Positions 20,891 through 31,745 of a DNA stretch of 64,000 bases are shown here, piece by piece (position 1 is the first letter of the stretch; every line of letters starts with the position of its first letter). A program made the translations under genes and the position numbers. Origin of the DNA: Artemia franciscana (lineage: Eukaryota > Arthropoda > Branchiopoda > Anostraca > Artemiidae); contig NW_027062693.1 of assembly GCF_032884065.1 (NCBI RefSeq), positions 372,001-436,000 of the forward strand. The letters are read 5' to 3'. The notes beneath the pieces were generated by a model that was not told where the DNA came from, did not search any database, and worked only from the letters and a program-made list of their open reading frames with translations.

Positions 20891-21474
20891 TATTTGAACG
20901 AATGCCTACCAACAGGAGACAGATATGAGGATTAGCCAACTATTAAAGCCCTTAGGGGGAAGGCTTAAGCCCCCTCTAGACTGTCTGCTTACAAAGCAAG
21001 CGATCAACTAATCTCAAAGAGGGGGGAAGAGAGGGTTCAGAAGTCAATAGTTTTTCTATAAAACCAACAATGTTGAGAACACATTTGTACTCCAATCTTC
21101 CAGAAAAATTCCGTTTATGGCACATTTTCGAGAATTTTTGGACCTTAAGAGCTGCCACAGCTAGGCACGTACGCAAAAATGTTTCGAAAGGAGAATGGTA
21201 GTGAACAATATTTGACAATTTGAATAAGAAGTTCAAAATTCAGAGAAATTTAAGGTTTTAGGGGGAGGGCGAGGCCCGAGATCACCACCAGCGCACATCA
21301 CTGTTCACAACCCCTGTATCTTACTAAAATAACGCCCCTCTCTATTACCAAAGGAAATGTTCTAATTGTATTGGTTGTAGCCTACATGTAAAAACAAATA
21401 CTATAAAATTAGTTCGTCACTTTGCCATAAATATGAAAAAAAGCGTCCTCTCTGCTATATAAACTTTTTCAAAT
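20891..21474. other. Spacer downstream of AMPD
   Basis: Only short open frames of 86 codons or fewer occur, and none resembles a known protein. No repeat shared with the rest of the window was noticed. Confidence 0.4.
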
Positions 21475-21790
21475 AAGTTTTTTTCAACTGAAAGTAAAAA
21501 GAAAGATTTATACTTAAAACAAAAAGAAATTACCCCGTATTTGTGGGGGGCTACCTCTTCCTCAACCCTGACTTTTTACGGGAAAGTTTGACTTCTTGTG
21601 ACAATTCTTGAAGAAAGACTGCTCAAAACTAAGGCCGCTGAATTCGAATGAGAAATATTTTTAAAGAACAAAATTGGAAGTCTTAAGCGTAAAGAGCGGG
21701 GGTTGAGGAAGGGGCAGCCACTCTCATACACAGAACTTTTTTGTTCGTTTTAAGATTTAATGTTGCTCCTTACTTTAAAACGGAAAAACC
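21475..21790. repeat. Diverged palindromic 3' module of family A
   Basis: The left arm holds TTTTTCAACTGAAAGTAAAA and CTTAAAACAAAAAGAAATTA. The right arm holds GCGTAAAGAGCGGGGGTTGA, TTTTGTTCGTTTTAAGATTT and AATGTTGCTCCTTACTTT. Arms and spacer correspond to the modules at 5449 and 17362 but are more diverged, with a longer spacer. Confidence 0.65.
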
Positions 21791-22016
21791 TTTTTTTATT
21801 ATTTCTGACCGTTTTTAACTCATCCCAGGAAATCCTATTATCTCTTCCCCTGCAAAATTTCCCAAGGAAATTATTCTTCCCAAGGAAAATTCACCCCCCG
21901 AAAAATCTCCTTTGCCCACTGAAAACCCTCCCCCATCAAAAATAATCCCGCATATTTCGCTAATAACTCATAGTTAGGAATAGGTTAATAATTCTTATTA
22001 TCCATTGGTGAGAGAC

Positions 22017-22048
<32 letters not shown>

Positions 22049-22084
22049 TTCCCATTTCAGGATTTTGCGTAAAAGACGGAAAAC
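21791..22084. other. Spacer with poly-A run
   Basis: A run of about 26 A residues lies at 22019-22044. The preceding sequence is C- and A-rich with CCCAAGGAAA words. No gene is supported. Confidence 0.4.
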
Positions 22085-22225
22085 TTTTCGGATCCGATGG
22101 GGATACCGACTTTCAAACGTCACATACACCAAGCGTTGCGGAAAGTGTACCCAGCATGGCGGAACTGTGTGCCACACGTGGCGTTCTGAGATGTACGAGA
22201 GGTGATGGAAAGTTGGCCCTCCCTC
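22085..22225 (+). repeat. Family D dispersed repeat, copy 2
   Basis: CACATACACCAAGCGTTGCG, ACCCAGCATGGCGGAACTGT and GGCGTTCTGAGATGTACGAG form three diverged sub-units of about 21-23 bp. These are followed by GGTGATGGAAAGTTGGCCCTC. The arrangement parallels the copies at 1590 (minus), 30965 and 31585. Confidence 0.55.
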
Positions 22226-22671
22226 GGTTAGACCAAAATATCACTAACCATTTATAATGATTATTTGACGCTCTGTGTCTAGTTTCTCTGCCGCAAAGGT
22301 GAAACCAAGCTCCTAATTTTGCCGATGATTATTTTCTAAGTCATAGACAATGTTTATCATAAATGTGCCAGATGACACAGTCTACTGTTCTAAATCTCCA
22401 TTAAATGATGTCTTCTTTTTGCCAGAAAAAAGGTAGGTGCTTACGCCTTTATGTCTGAGATACATTGGTACTTTGCCAAATCAGATGTTCGAAGTTGCTA
22501 AATCCGGCAAATTGCCCGCAAAAACAGGTAAGAAACTTGAAGATGGAAATAAACATCTGGAAAATTCTTTAGTAATGACCCGTTTAATTACGTGACTTTT
22601 GTTGTGAGTGGGTGATTTCGCATCTTCCTTCTTCTCTCTTTCTCTTTTTTTTCAAAGAGTATAGGAAACTT

Positions 22672-23080
22672 ATAAGAGTAGAAACTGGCACTAGTATCGA
22701 AATAACACCAATGCCATCTAGTGTATGGCGACTTTGACCCAGAACCGCTGCATACTTGTCTTTATAGGTACTTTAAAATGCAGGGATAGTAAAGAAATCT
22801 GAATCTTGTCCTCGGTAATCCTACCAGTTTAAGTCAACTTAAAATAGCTGAAACTCAGCAGCGCTTGAAAATCTAACCAGCCCACACCAACAAGCTTAAA
22901 AATTGGACCAGATGAAACTGAATAAACTTAAAAATCAACTTAAAGATAGAGACAAACCTTTAAACCACCAAAGTCATCTAGTGTTTGGCAACTTTTTTTT
23001 TTACCTAGAACTGCTGCATATTTATCTTTATAGGTACTTTAGAATGCAGGGAGGACCAGGTAAGCTGAATTTTATGCCCA
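22672..23080 (+). repeat. Diverged 260-bp tandem duplication
   Basis: CATCTAGTGTATGGCGACTT at 22715 and CATCTAGTGTTTGGCAACTT at 22975 are each followed by AGAACCGCTGCATA-like and TCTTTATAGGTACTTTA words and then AATGCAGGGA. The offset is 260 bp. The left flank word ACTGGCACTAGTATCGAA also resembles sequence at 50545-50575. Confidence 0.6.
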
Positions 23081-23854
23081 TTACTTAAATCACCACCTTA
23101 ATTAAGTTGATTAAAACTGCCAGCTTAAATTAACTTAACCTGTCAAGGCTTTACTGAGCTAAGTAGGCCTAATTTATGCAGACTGGATTTAGACTTTAAA
23201 ATAACACACGAAAAAACATGCTGAAAACAAAAAACGACGAGTAACATCATCCGTAATTTGACTTACAAGGAAGTTTCAGGTTTAATCCTCTTGCTATGTA
23301 CATCTGTCATATCAAATATCCATTTTCTATCATTGTTGCAGCAATAGCTGCAACCTAGTAAAGAACGAACCACTGCCCATAGTGACTAAGACTTTTTGAA
23401 AACAACAGTCAAGTGAGGGACTAGTTTTACGATTAATCTTCGTAGTACAAGCTTACAAATTTATGGGAATTTCAAAGGATAGCCTGAAAACCCTAAAAAG
23501 TTGTGTCGGATCGAAATGGAAACTGAACCACGGGAATCGCCATTGTCAAATACCCAGTAAATGAGACTTCCAGTCTCATGGCTTGGACATCAGGGGAAAT
23601 CATTTTCATGATGTAGTTTTTTGGCGTGGTAGCCCTCTTGTGCCCTCTTTCTTTTCTTTTTTTTTCACGGCTAGTGGGTCAGTGAAACAAAATAGAGAGA
23701 TGCTTAAGAGCTCATTTGAAAGGAAATTCAAGTATCTAGTGTCTTTTAAGACAATATTGTAATAAAATGCAAATTTGACAAAAACTGCATCTTCATAAGC
23801 AAGATGATAAAGCACCTGTATTTTTTTAAGAAGGGGTATAATACCATAGTATAA
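23081..23854. other. Spacer with no recognised feature
   Basis: I see only AT-rich unique sequence and short unremarkable open frames here. Confidence 0.4.
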
Positions 23855-23965
23855 TTGATTCTTTTACTTGATTTGCTGAAATGTCGTCACGTATGCTCTT
23901 TAAATGACGTCATATATGGCAGATTACGACTATAAATGACGTTATTAACAGACAATACTAGATTT
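23855..23965 (+). repeat. Duplicated segment with TGACGTCA word, copy 1
   Basis: TCTTTTACTTGATTTGCTGA, AAATGTCGTCA, TTTAAATGACGTCATATATG and TAAATGACGTTATTAACAGA recur at 24803-24905, about 948 bp downstream, with few differences. Confidence 0.75.
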
Positions 23966-24802
23966 CTTAATGAAGTCACTAGAAACTCACAGATTTCATA
24001 TTCTCTTTACTCCACCAGTTAGTTCCTAAATCTCCTGAGTAAGTATCATAATCCTGAGTAAAAATTTGAAACACTGTTCGATTAGATTTCAAAATAATAA
24101 TCCAACCCAACAGTAAGTAAAGAGTTACCCTTATCAATAGAAAATGGAACTCTAAAGAGTGGAAGTTAGATAGCATTATAAAAAAATTATTTGCTTTTAA
24201 TGCTGATCCCAAATTTGAGAACAACAAAATTCATTCTAACTTAGGCTACCTATTGAGATCTATTCTATAAAAGAAATTTGCGTAATTTTGAAAAAAAGGT
24301 GAAATAGTCCCAAATAATTTTGCTAACCAGTGGTTGCCCCACCAGTCATGGTGTGGCCAACCAGCCACGCTAGTCATGAAATATAGATAGAAGGGTCGTT
24401 CCGAGAACATAAATTATAGAACTATAGTATTTTTAAGTAGCAAGGGAGATCATACCAAGGCAAAATGGGACAAATTACAATTTTGCCAGAAAAGGAACTA
24501 CAGTTCTCTCCAGTGAAAATTCCACTTTCGTCATTCTAGACTTGTCTGAACCAAGTTTTGGATGTGGTAAATCATTAATGATTTGGATGTGGTATCATAT
24601 TGATTCGGATGTGGTAAATCATTAATACAAACACTCTGACTACACCACTGGATTCGCCGAGATGGAATCAAATGGTCCCAATCTACGAAAATATGGAGAG
24701 GGCAAAATGCATTTTGAAAATATGAGGCGGGATAATTTTATTATGTATTCTGTCAATGAAAATGACATGTAAGGAATACATATCTTGATTTTGATTTGGA
24801 TC
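23966..24802. other. Spacer between the duplicated segments
   Basis: No gene is recognised. A short internal repeat around GATTCGGATGTGGTAAATCA occurs near 24555-24625. Confidence 0.4.
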
Positions 24803-24985
24803 TTTTACTTGATTTGCTGAAATGTCGTCAAGTACGTTCTTTAAATGACGCCATATATGGCAGACTATGACTATAAATGACGTTATTAACAGACAATGTA
24901 TTTTGTCATTATCTCATCACAACTATAAATGACGTTATTAACAGACAATGTATTTTGTCAATGAAAATGACATGTAAGGGATACT
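24803..24985 (+). repeat. Duplicated segment with TGACGTCA-like words, copy 2
   Basis: This is the partner of 23855-23965. Its last part, ACTATAAATGACGTTATTAA followed by CAGACAATGTATTTTGTCA, is itself repeated in tandem (about 24870-24960). TGTCAATGAAAATGACATGT also occurs at about 24751 and 24958, so the region grew by more than one small duplication. Confidence 0.7.
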
Positions 24986-25947
24986 TATCAATGAAAAAAA
25001 AAGAAGCAATTTTCGAAATCTAGATGGATCATCCGAAACATCTGGGAAGGGAGGCAAAGGCTTAATTCGTTAGATTTTCAAATGCTCTCAGGCTTGAGGC
25101 ACGCAAAAGCTCTCTACATATTTAACGTAACTCTAGATATTTTTACTTCAACATGAACAAAAACCAAATCTAAAAAGGTTATTTTGCAAATTAAAGTTAA
25201 GAGTTACGTTCCAACTTTTTATGACCACGGACACCCACGTTTTTAAAAAAACTAAAAAAAAAAAATAGCTTATGTTCATTTGAATGCGTTAGTAATGAAT
25301 GCTTTGACATAAGAGCAATGTAACAACAAGCTTGAATTCATTATTTCAGCTTAAGGAATGAAAAAAAAAATCATTTAGTTGTATTTACTTTAAGATTGTT
25401 TTGGTTACATATTTTCAAAGACTAACTGATAAATAAAACTGACAACTGTCTATATTTGTTAATTGTCAAAAGCTCTCAAAAAAGCACTTGTCAAACTTTA
25501 GCAAGAAGACAAATACGCCATATTTAAGACACACACAGAGACCATCTCCAGGACGGATCTTCCAGGCCTCCCATGAAGAATAAAAAAGGGCATACAATGC
25601 ACTTTGTGTACAGAGAGAAAGGCTTGAGAACCTCCAATCCTGAGGACATCTCCAGTCCATTTAAAGCCAAAATTGTTTATTTAAGGTTTTAAGGTTTTTA
25701 CTTCTAAATTTGACAAAAAATAATAAGAGAGATTAATGTACGATTCACCTCTAGTAGCAAGAACTAACGGGCTTCTTTCTCTCCACTTTTATAGGTCATA
25801 TATCCGTATGTACAGATAAATATATTTCAGCTAATTGTCCAATTTATAATACAATTATTTTGCTTCCAGTGGCTCTACGCAGGCATCATGCTTTTTAAAG
25901 AAGAGGGGGGGAGGGATTCGTCGAAATTGAAAAAAGGGTGGATATGC
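24986..25947. other. Spacer with no recognised feature
   Basis: This is AT-rich unique sequence. A 64-codon minus-strand frame at 25466-25660 is cysteine- and tryptophan-containing but matches nothing I know. Confidence 0.4.
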
Positions 25948-25998
25948 TAACTAGATGAGAGTGTGGAAAAACTGAGTAGAGAAGGAATCCAGGGACAT
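25948..25998 (+). repeat. 51-bp duplicated segment, copy 1
   Basis: GCTAACTAGATGAGAGTGTG followed by GAAAAACT and AGAGAAGGAATCCAGGGA recurs at about 27090-27142. Copy 2 lies inside the array at 26470-28205. Confidence 0.75.
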
Positions 25999-26382
25999 GC
26001 CTGCGCCCTTTCAGAGCTATGTAAATTTGACAAAAAAAAAAATGATGAGAGACATACAGTGTTGCATCTTAAGGGGACAAATGCTGTTATGTTTATTCTC
26101 GGAAAAATTTCATGGATAAAGAAAAAAATTATTTGCAATTCAAATTTGAATCAATTTTTTTTACCGGTATTAAAACCCGTACTTTATTTCATAGCAAAAA
26201 CCTATCCATTTGTCCATCGATTTAATTTTTAACATATGGCCTGTTACATTTCCTCCATCAACGTAAGCCATAAAGAGACGACCCACAGCTTTAGCAGGAG
26301 GCTTGCAATTTTGGCTATTTAGATTACAAACTTTGTCATTAAAACAAATTATGTTCATTAGAGCGCTATGGTGAATCAGATT

Positions 26383-26478
26383 TCCTAGGAGCCAGGCTAA
26401 GGCTGGCTAGGAGCCAGGCTAAGGCTGGCTAGGAGCCAGGCTAAGGCTGGCTAAGAGCCAGGCTAAGGCTAGGAGCCA
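26383..26478 (+). repeat. 22-bp minisatellite
   Basis: The unit AGGAGCCAGGCTAAGGCTGG plus CT is repeated about four times with almost no change. The word AGGAGCCAG is also the start of each longer unit in the array that follows, so the minisatellite may have expanded out of that array. Confidence 0.9.
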
Positions 26479-28205
26479 GGAGCACCCTAGAAGGCCAGAA
26501 AATTTTAAACTAAATGTGTAAAAAAGAGAGAACTCACATTATTTCCTAAAATTGGGTTTTAAGAGTCCCCTTTTCCAATAATCTTTTGACTTTTTTTTTA
26601 CATAATAAAGAAAAATATAAACTATTACAGATATAAATCACTAAGCTAGGGAAAAATTAAAATTTTGCTAACACGTAGCGATTAACTACATAAACATTCC
26701 TAAAGGCATCCTAAACTAATTAAAATAATGATGAAAAAGAAAAAAAGAATAAAGACAATCACCTTCTCTGAAACACTCCCAGGGTAACAACCCTCATCCA
26801 AATACAACTCCCTCCACCCCAACCCCTTAAACCCTCTCCTCACTCCAGCCCTATAACCTACTCCAATTGTGGTGGCGTTTTCAAAGTATGACAATCATTG
26901 AATGTAGGGCTATGTGACATATTGATGGGGGAGGAGATGCCCCCTCGAAAATCTCACCCTAGGAGCCAGGAGCAAGCCTCTAGAGCCAGGGATGTCACAT
27001 GGAAAACAGCCAGAGAATTATAAACTAAATGAACAAAAAAGGGAGAATTACCATTATTTTCTAGAATTTGGGTTTCAACATTTTGGGTATGCTAACTAGA
27101 TGAGAGTGTGGAAAAACTTCGCAGAGAAGGAATCCAGGGATAGAGAAGGAACATTTTGGGAATTTTGGATTTCCCCTCTTAGAAGAATCTTAGTCTCAGG
27201 CCCCTCTCCGCCAAGAAAGACTGACATTTTATCTGCCTGAAAGATCTTAGGGCATGGCATTCGAAAAATTATAATCATTGAATATACTGGAATATTGAGG
27301 GTGAGTGAGATTTCTCCCTTGAAATTGAATCCTACCTTAAGAGCTAGGAACCAGGCTCTGGAACCAGGGATATGTCATACGGAAGAGGGCAAGAGAGAAT
27401 TTTAAACAAAGTGGGCAAAAAAGGGAAAACTCCCACAATTTTCTAAAGTGGTGGTTTCAACAGTTCCCCTTTTTGAAGAGGCCTTAACTCTGGCCCTTTT
27501 TCTGCCAAGAAAACTGGACTGTTTTTTCTCCCTAAAAAAAGCCAGGGTAGGTTTTTCAAAGGATTACAATCATTGAATGTAAAAGTAATATTTAGGGGGA
27601 GGTGATTCTCTCTTAAATGTGATCCTGCCCTAGGAGCCAGAAGCCAGACTTAGAAGCCTGGATGAAATATGCCATATGAAATAGGCTAGTGAATTTTAAA
27701 CTAACTTTTCAAAAAATTAAGAACCCTTATTATTGTCTAGAATTTGAGGTTCAATAGTCCCTTCTTAGTAGAATACCTATCTCTCCTGTCAATCCTGTCG
27801 CCCCTTCTCCCCAAGAAATACTAGAATAATTCCTTTGCCTACAATGTTAGGGTAAGTCCTTCAAGCATCACGATAATTATGTCGTGATGCTTCAATATCA
27901 CTATTCATATGGTGATATTGAGTGGGAGGAGAGGCCCCTTGAAATTAGATCCTGCCCTATGAGTCAGGATCTGGCCTATGGAGCCAGGGATACCATATCG
28001 AATAGGGTCAGTGAATTTCAACTAACATTACAAAATAGGGAGACTTTTTATTATTTTTCAGAACTGGATTCCGACAGTCCCCTTCCCCCAAGAAAAGTTA
28101 AAATATTTCCTCTGCCTGAAAATGTTAGGGTAAGGTATTCAAAAATTACAATAATTGAATATATGGAGGATATTGAATGGGAGGAGATTCCCCTTTAAAA
28201 TTGGA
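26470..28205 (+). repeat. Diverged tandem array, roughly 300-480 bp units
   Basis: Five units begin near 26475, 26962, 27340, 27632 and 27958. Each has AGGAGCCAGGAGC-like, GAGCCAGGGAT-like, GAATTTTAAACTAAATG-like and AAAAAGGGAGAA-like words. TTATTTTCTAGAATT-like words follow, then a stretch with CCCCTTTTCC and AAGAAA. Units close with ATTGAATGGGAGGAGATTCC-like sequence and GATCCTGCC. No coding frame persists across units. Confidence 0.65.
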
Positions 28206-28998
28206 CCGAAGACCTACTGAAAAATTTGAAAAGGAGTGGAATAAAAATACAGTTTTTCCGATCATTCCTTCTCCATAGGAGAAACACACTACCTTATCCC
28301 CTTGAGGGCCGGAGTTCTGCCTAACCAACATTAAATAAAGTCAAATTGCAGCCTCGTTGTACCTACACTGCCCAGAATAACGTCTCTCTTCAGGGGGATT
28401 TTTATAGTTTTTTTTCCTTAGTTGATAACGGAGGCACATTGAACATTTATATTTACTTTTACAAAAAATTTCATATGCTTTGTATTTCCTCAAAACCGGT
28501 GTTAATCTTCAATGGACTTCATAGTTCGTTAATCCCTGTGTTCTAAGGAAAAATGAATTTGATGGAAACTGGGGCCCCATCTATGAATTACCTAGTCTCC
28601 CCAAACTATACATTCTTATGTTTTCTATTTCCCAAATGAAAAGCTAAAATACAAAATCAATTCCTTTTGCAGCGAAAATTTTTGCAGAACAGACCTTGAA
28701 TATCAATTATTTTCCGAAGTAACCCATGAAATATTGCCTTTTCCCTTAATCTTAATTTTATGCGGTTTTTTTTTCTTTTACAAGTTATGTTGGCAGTAAA
28801 TTATTTGGCAACACGAAATTGGCAGTGTTCCTCTTATCTATTTTTCATTGCCCCATTTTTCAAAGATTTATTATCCTTCTGCTTTCAAGTTCCATTCTTA
28901 TTTTCCCGCTTTGTTGCTGGGAAACAAAACAGGGTTGTAAAAGTGTCATATATAGCTAGACCAATTAGAATAAAAAAAAAATAAAAAAAAAACTTCAA
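28206..28998. other. Spacer with no recognised feature
   Basis: No gene or shared repeat was found. An A-rich run directly precedes the family A fragment at 28999. Confidence 0.4.
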
Positions 28999-29265
28999 GT
29001 CATCAAACAGTTCATCGTAACGAACTGTAGTAAGGAGCGATCCGGCTCAATACTAACCTAAACTCTAAAAAACAGAATTTTGAAAACAATTAAATAAAAA
29101 ACGTGTTTTTTTTTAACTGATTGTAAGGAGCGACATTAAAACTTAAAACGAACAGAAATTACTCCGTATATGAAAGGGGCTGTTGCCTCCTCAACACCCC
29201 GCTCTTTACGCTAAAGTTTGACTCTTTCTCTCAACTCTACTTTTTAAAACAGTAAAAAACTAAAA
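28999..29265 (+). repeat. Internally deleted family A copy
   Basis: The first 85 bp match the family A 5' end, with ATCAAACAGTTCATCG and AAGGAGCGATCCGGCTCAAT. At about 29086 the sequence jumps to the 3' module: AACTGATTGTAAGGAGCGAC, AACGAACAGAAATTAC and CCCGCTCTTTACGC. Roughly 1 kb of body is missing. Only the left arm of the palindrome is present. Confidence 0.7.
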
Positions 29266-30964
29266 TATAAATAAAGCCATTTTTCGAAGCTTACAAAAAA
29301 TGTATATTTCAAAATCTATAGGTAGGGGGAGACAATGTTGTTGTTTTTCAACTTTTATAATGGAAATATTAAAAAGAAGCCATTTTCCAATGAAAATCCG
29401 AAAAAACTTTGAGATCTAGAGAGGAGGGGCAAAAATCTTCAGAGAATAGATTTACCCTCCCCTTAGTGTTGCCAACATTTCTGACGGCACCCTTAGGATA
29501 ATTCTGGGGGAACCTGTTTGTTGCTTGTCGTTTTTTGTATTTTTTACAATTTATTTCAATGAATATTTCAATAAAGGTCATTTTTCAAAAAACTTTAAAA
29601 ACTATTTTACAACATTTACAAGTTTTTCTTTTTAATGAGAACACCCCAAATTAAACCATTTTTCAGTAAAAACAACTAAAAAGGTGTTTTTTTAATCTAA
29701 GGGGAAAAAATCTTCAGGGGACAAAGTTGTCCCCCCTTAGTGTTGCCAACACATTCATGGGCACATAAAGGATAATCCATGGGGAAGCTGCCCAAGAACA
29801 TCAAAACATTCGTCACCGGAAGGCCCATAGGTCATATCCAACAATTTCAGATTTCTGAGAAAATCACTAAATATAGTTTGACAAGCTGTTTTCAACGGGA
29901 AAATCAGCAGAGACATCTAGATAAGGGGGATCAAGGCGTGATTGAACATACATTACCCTGTTGATCCTATTTTTTAGAAAAGCTTAGTAAACGGTTTTTG
30001 GGAATTATCTCATAAGCCTGACAATATTAATTAAACTACTAGTTAATTAAAGTAACTAATGTTAATTAAACTTCCATGTTAATTCGAAAGTGATATCTTA
30101 ATTTTTTCACTACATGCACTTTTATCGCAAAGGCTTTTCTTGTTAGAAATCCCGAAAACTCAGCCCTAAGAAAAATTTTAAGAAATATTTGAAAACTATT
30201 AACAGTAGCACCAACCGGGGAGGGGTCGCATTTGTCTCCTCTAGATCCCCCACCCACATTTAAAAAAAACAAAATTAGGTACCTATATTTTGAAAAATAC
30301 ACCCCCCCTAGTTTTTGTTAACTGGCGCCACTGATTATTGCAACTATAAAACTGAAAATTATATTTTAACTTCACCACCCAAACGTCCACACAGACTTAG
30401 TTTTTGAGGACGGATGACGTTTTTTTATTTTTTCTTGGAAGGGTTGGATGTTCCAAAAGAGTATAAGCAAAACGGCACCAATTGATGGGAAGGATAGAAG
30501 GGTATTTGCCATCCTAGACATTGAGAAATGCTTTTTAGTATTTGACTGAAAAAAAATCGTAAACACTGAATTTCCCCCTGTCTCCTTAGGTTTCAAAAAT
30601 GTTGTTTCTTTTAACCCTTTCCCCCCTCTTTTTCGAGATTGGCGTCCCCTGTACAAATCCTCACACTTTTAAAATTTTCCTTGGGGTGACTAGTCTTTGA
30701 TAAGTTAAGATATTTATTTCAAAATATTGGCTATGACAATGTCGGATGAATGAATTCAAAATTAAAAAACAACGAAACACAACAACAAAAACTGATCAAC
30801 TGAAAAAAAAAACGAAAATCAAAACATAAAAAAGGGTTGTACAACCCTCAAATTGTCTGAGTATTCCTAAGAAAAGTAGTCACGGGTTTGGGAATCCCCC
30901 CTATCTCCTCTGTGTTCAGGAACGTTCACTCTTGCTTTTTATAACAGCCTGATTTCAGCATCCT
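29266..30964. other. Spacer with a diverged internal tandem duplication
   Basis: Two diverged units of about 270 bp (about 29375-29520 and 29645-29790) share AAAAATCTTCAGGGGAC-like, CCCCTTAGTGTTGCCAACA and AAGGATAATCCATGGGG-like words. The rest is AT-rich with no recognised gene. Confidence 0.45.
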
Positions 30965-31125
30965 CTGAGGGTGCACCAACTTTCAGAAATCATGTACACC
31001 TGGACGGACTTGCCAAGAGTGGCAAACGGAGTGAAGTGTTCAGAGACTGCACTAAGTGTGGGGAAACTCTCTGGCAATCAAAACACTCAAATATATACAC
31101 AAGGTGGCGTAAAGTGGGCAACCCC
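30965..31125 (+). repeat. Family D dispersed repeat, copy 3
   Basis: CATGTACACCTGGACGGACT, TGCCAAGAGTGGCAAACGGA, AGTGTGGGGAAACTC and GGCGTAAAGTGGGCAACC place it in family D. Sub-units of about 21-24 bp are visible. Confidence 0.5.
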
Positions 31126-31584
31126 TATATATCCTCTTCACATTCTACTTTTTTGTGCTTTCCCTTTCGATGAACACCAATAGAACTTCATTTTTACGGT
31201 CTGCCAAATGTCTTCTAGAAAGATTTTAATTAATGCTTTCTTGTCCAGATACATTAATTACGATCCTCCGTTAAGTACTTTAAACATAAAAATTCTTTCG
31301 AATATTATTTATGTCAAAATCATAAATGAGAAGAACATAGACCGAACCAGACTAGCAATTTATCGTAAACATTCAGATTAACACTAAAAAAATAAGAGGA
31401 AAAAACTGATATTTTTTTGTGATGTATACTTTTTTATTATTAAACTAAAAGATTTTATTATATTTGGAAATAGAAATATAGCGACATTAACGAATCGACG
31501 TTAAGAATAAGCTTTTTTTAATGTTTGCTTTTCGTCTGGCACTACACGGTTTCTAAGATAGCTTGCTCTACCACCAAGAGGGCA

Positions 31585-31745
31585 CCCGCTTTCGAAAACC
31601 ATATACATCAGGTGTTGCGCGTCAAGCGTGGCACTTCAGAAACAGCGCAAAGCACGAAGGAAGCAGTGCCAAGCGTTGTGGAACTGGACGGCACAAATGG
31701 CGTTCTAAGATGTACATCAGGTGACGGAAAGTGGGCACCCTCTCG
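31585..31745 (+). repeat. Family D dispersed repeat, copy 4
   Basis: CATATACATCAGGTGTTGCG, CAAGCGTTGTGGAACTGGAC, GGCGTTCTAAGATGTACATC and GGTGACGGAAAGTGGGCACC are the clearest family D words in the window. A 116-codon frame (31525-31875) crosses it, but its similarity to frames in other copies follows from the shared DNA. Confidence 0.55.
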
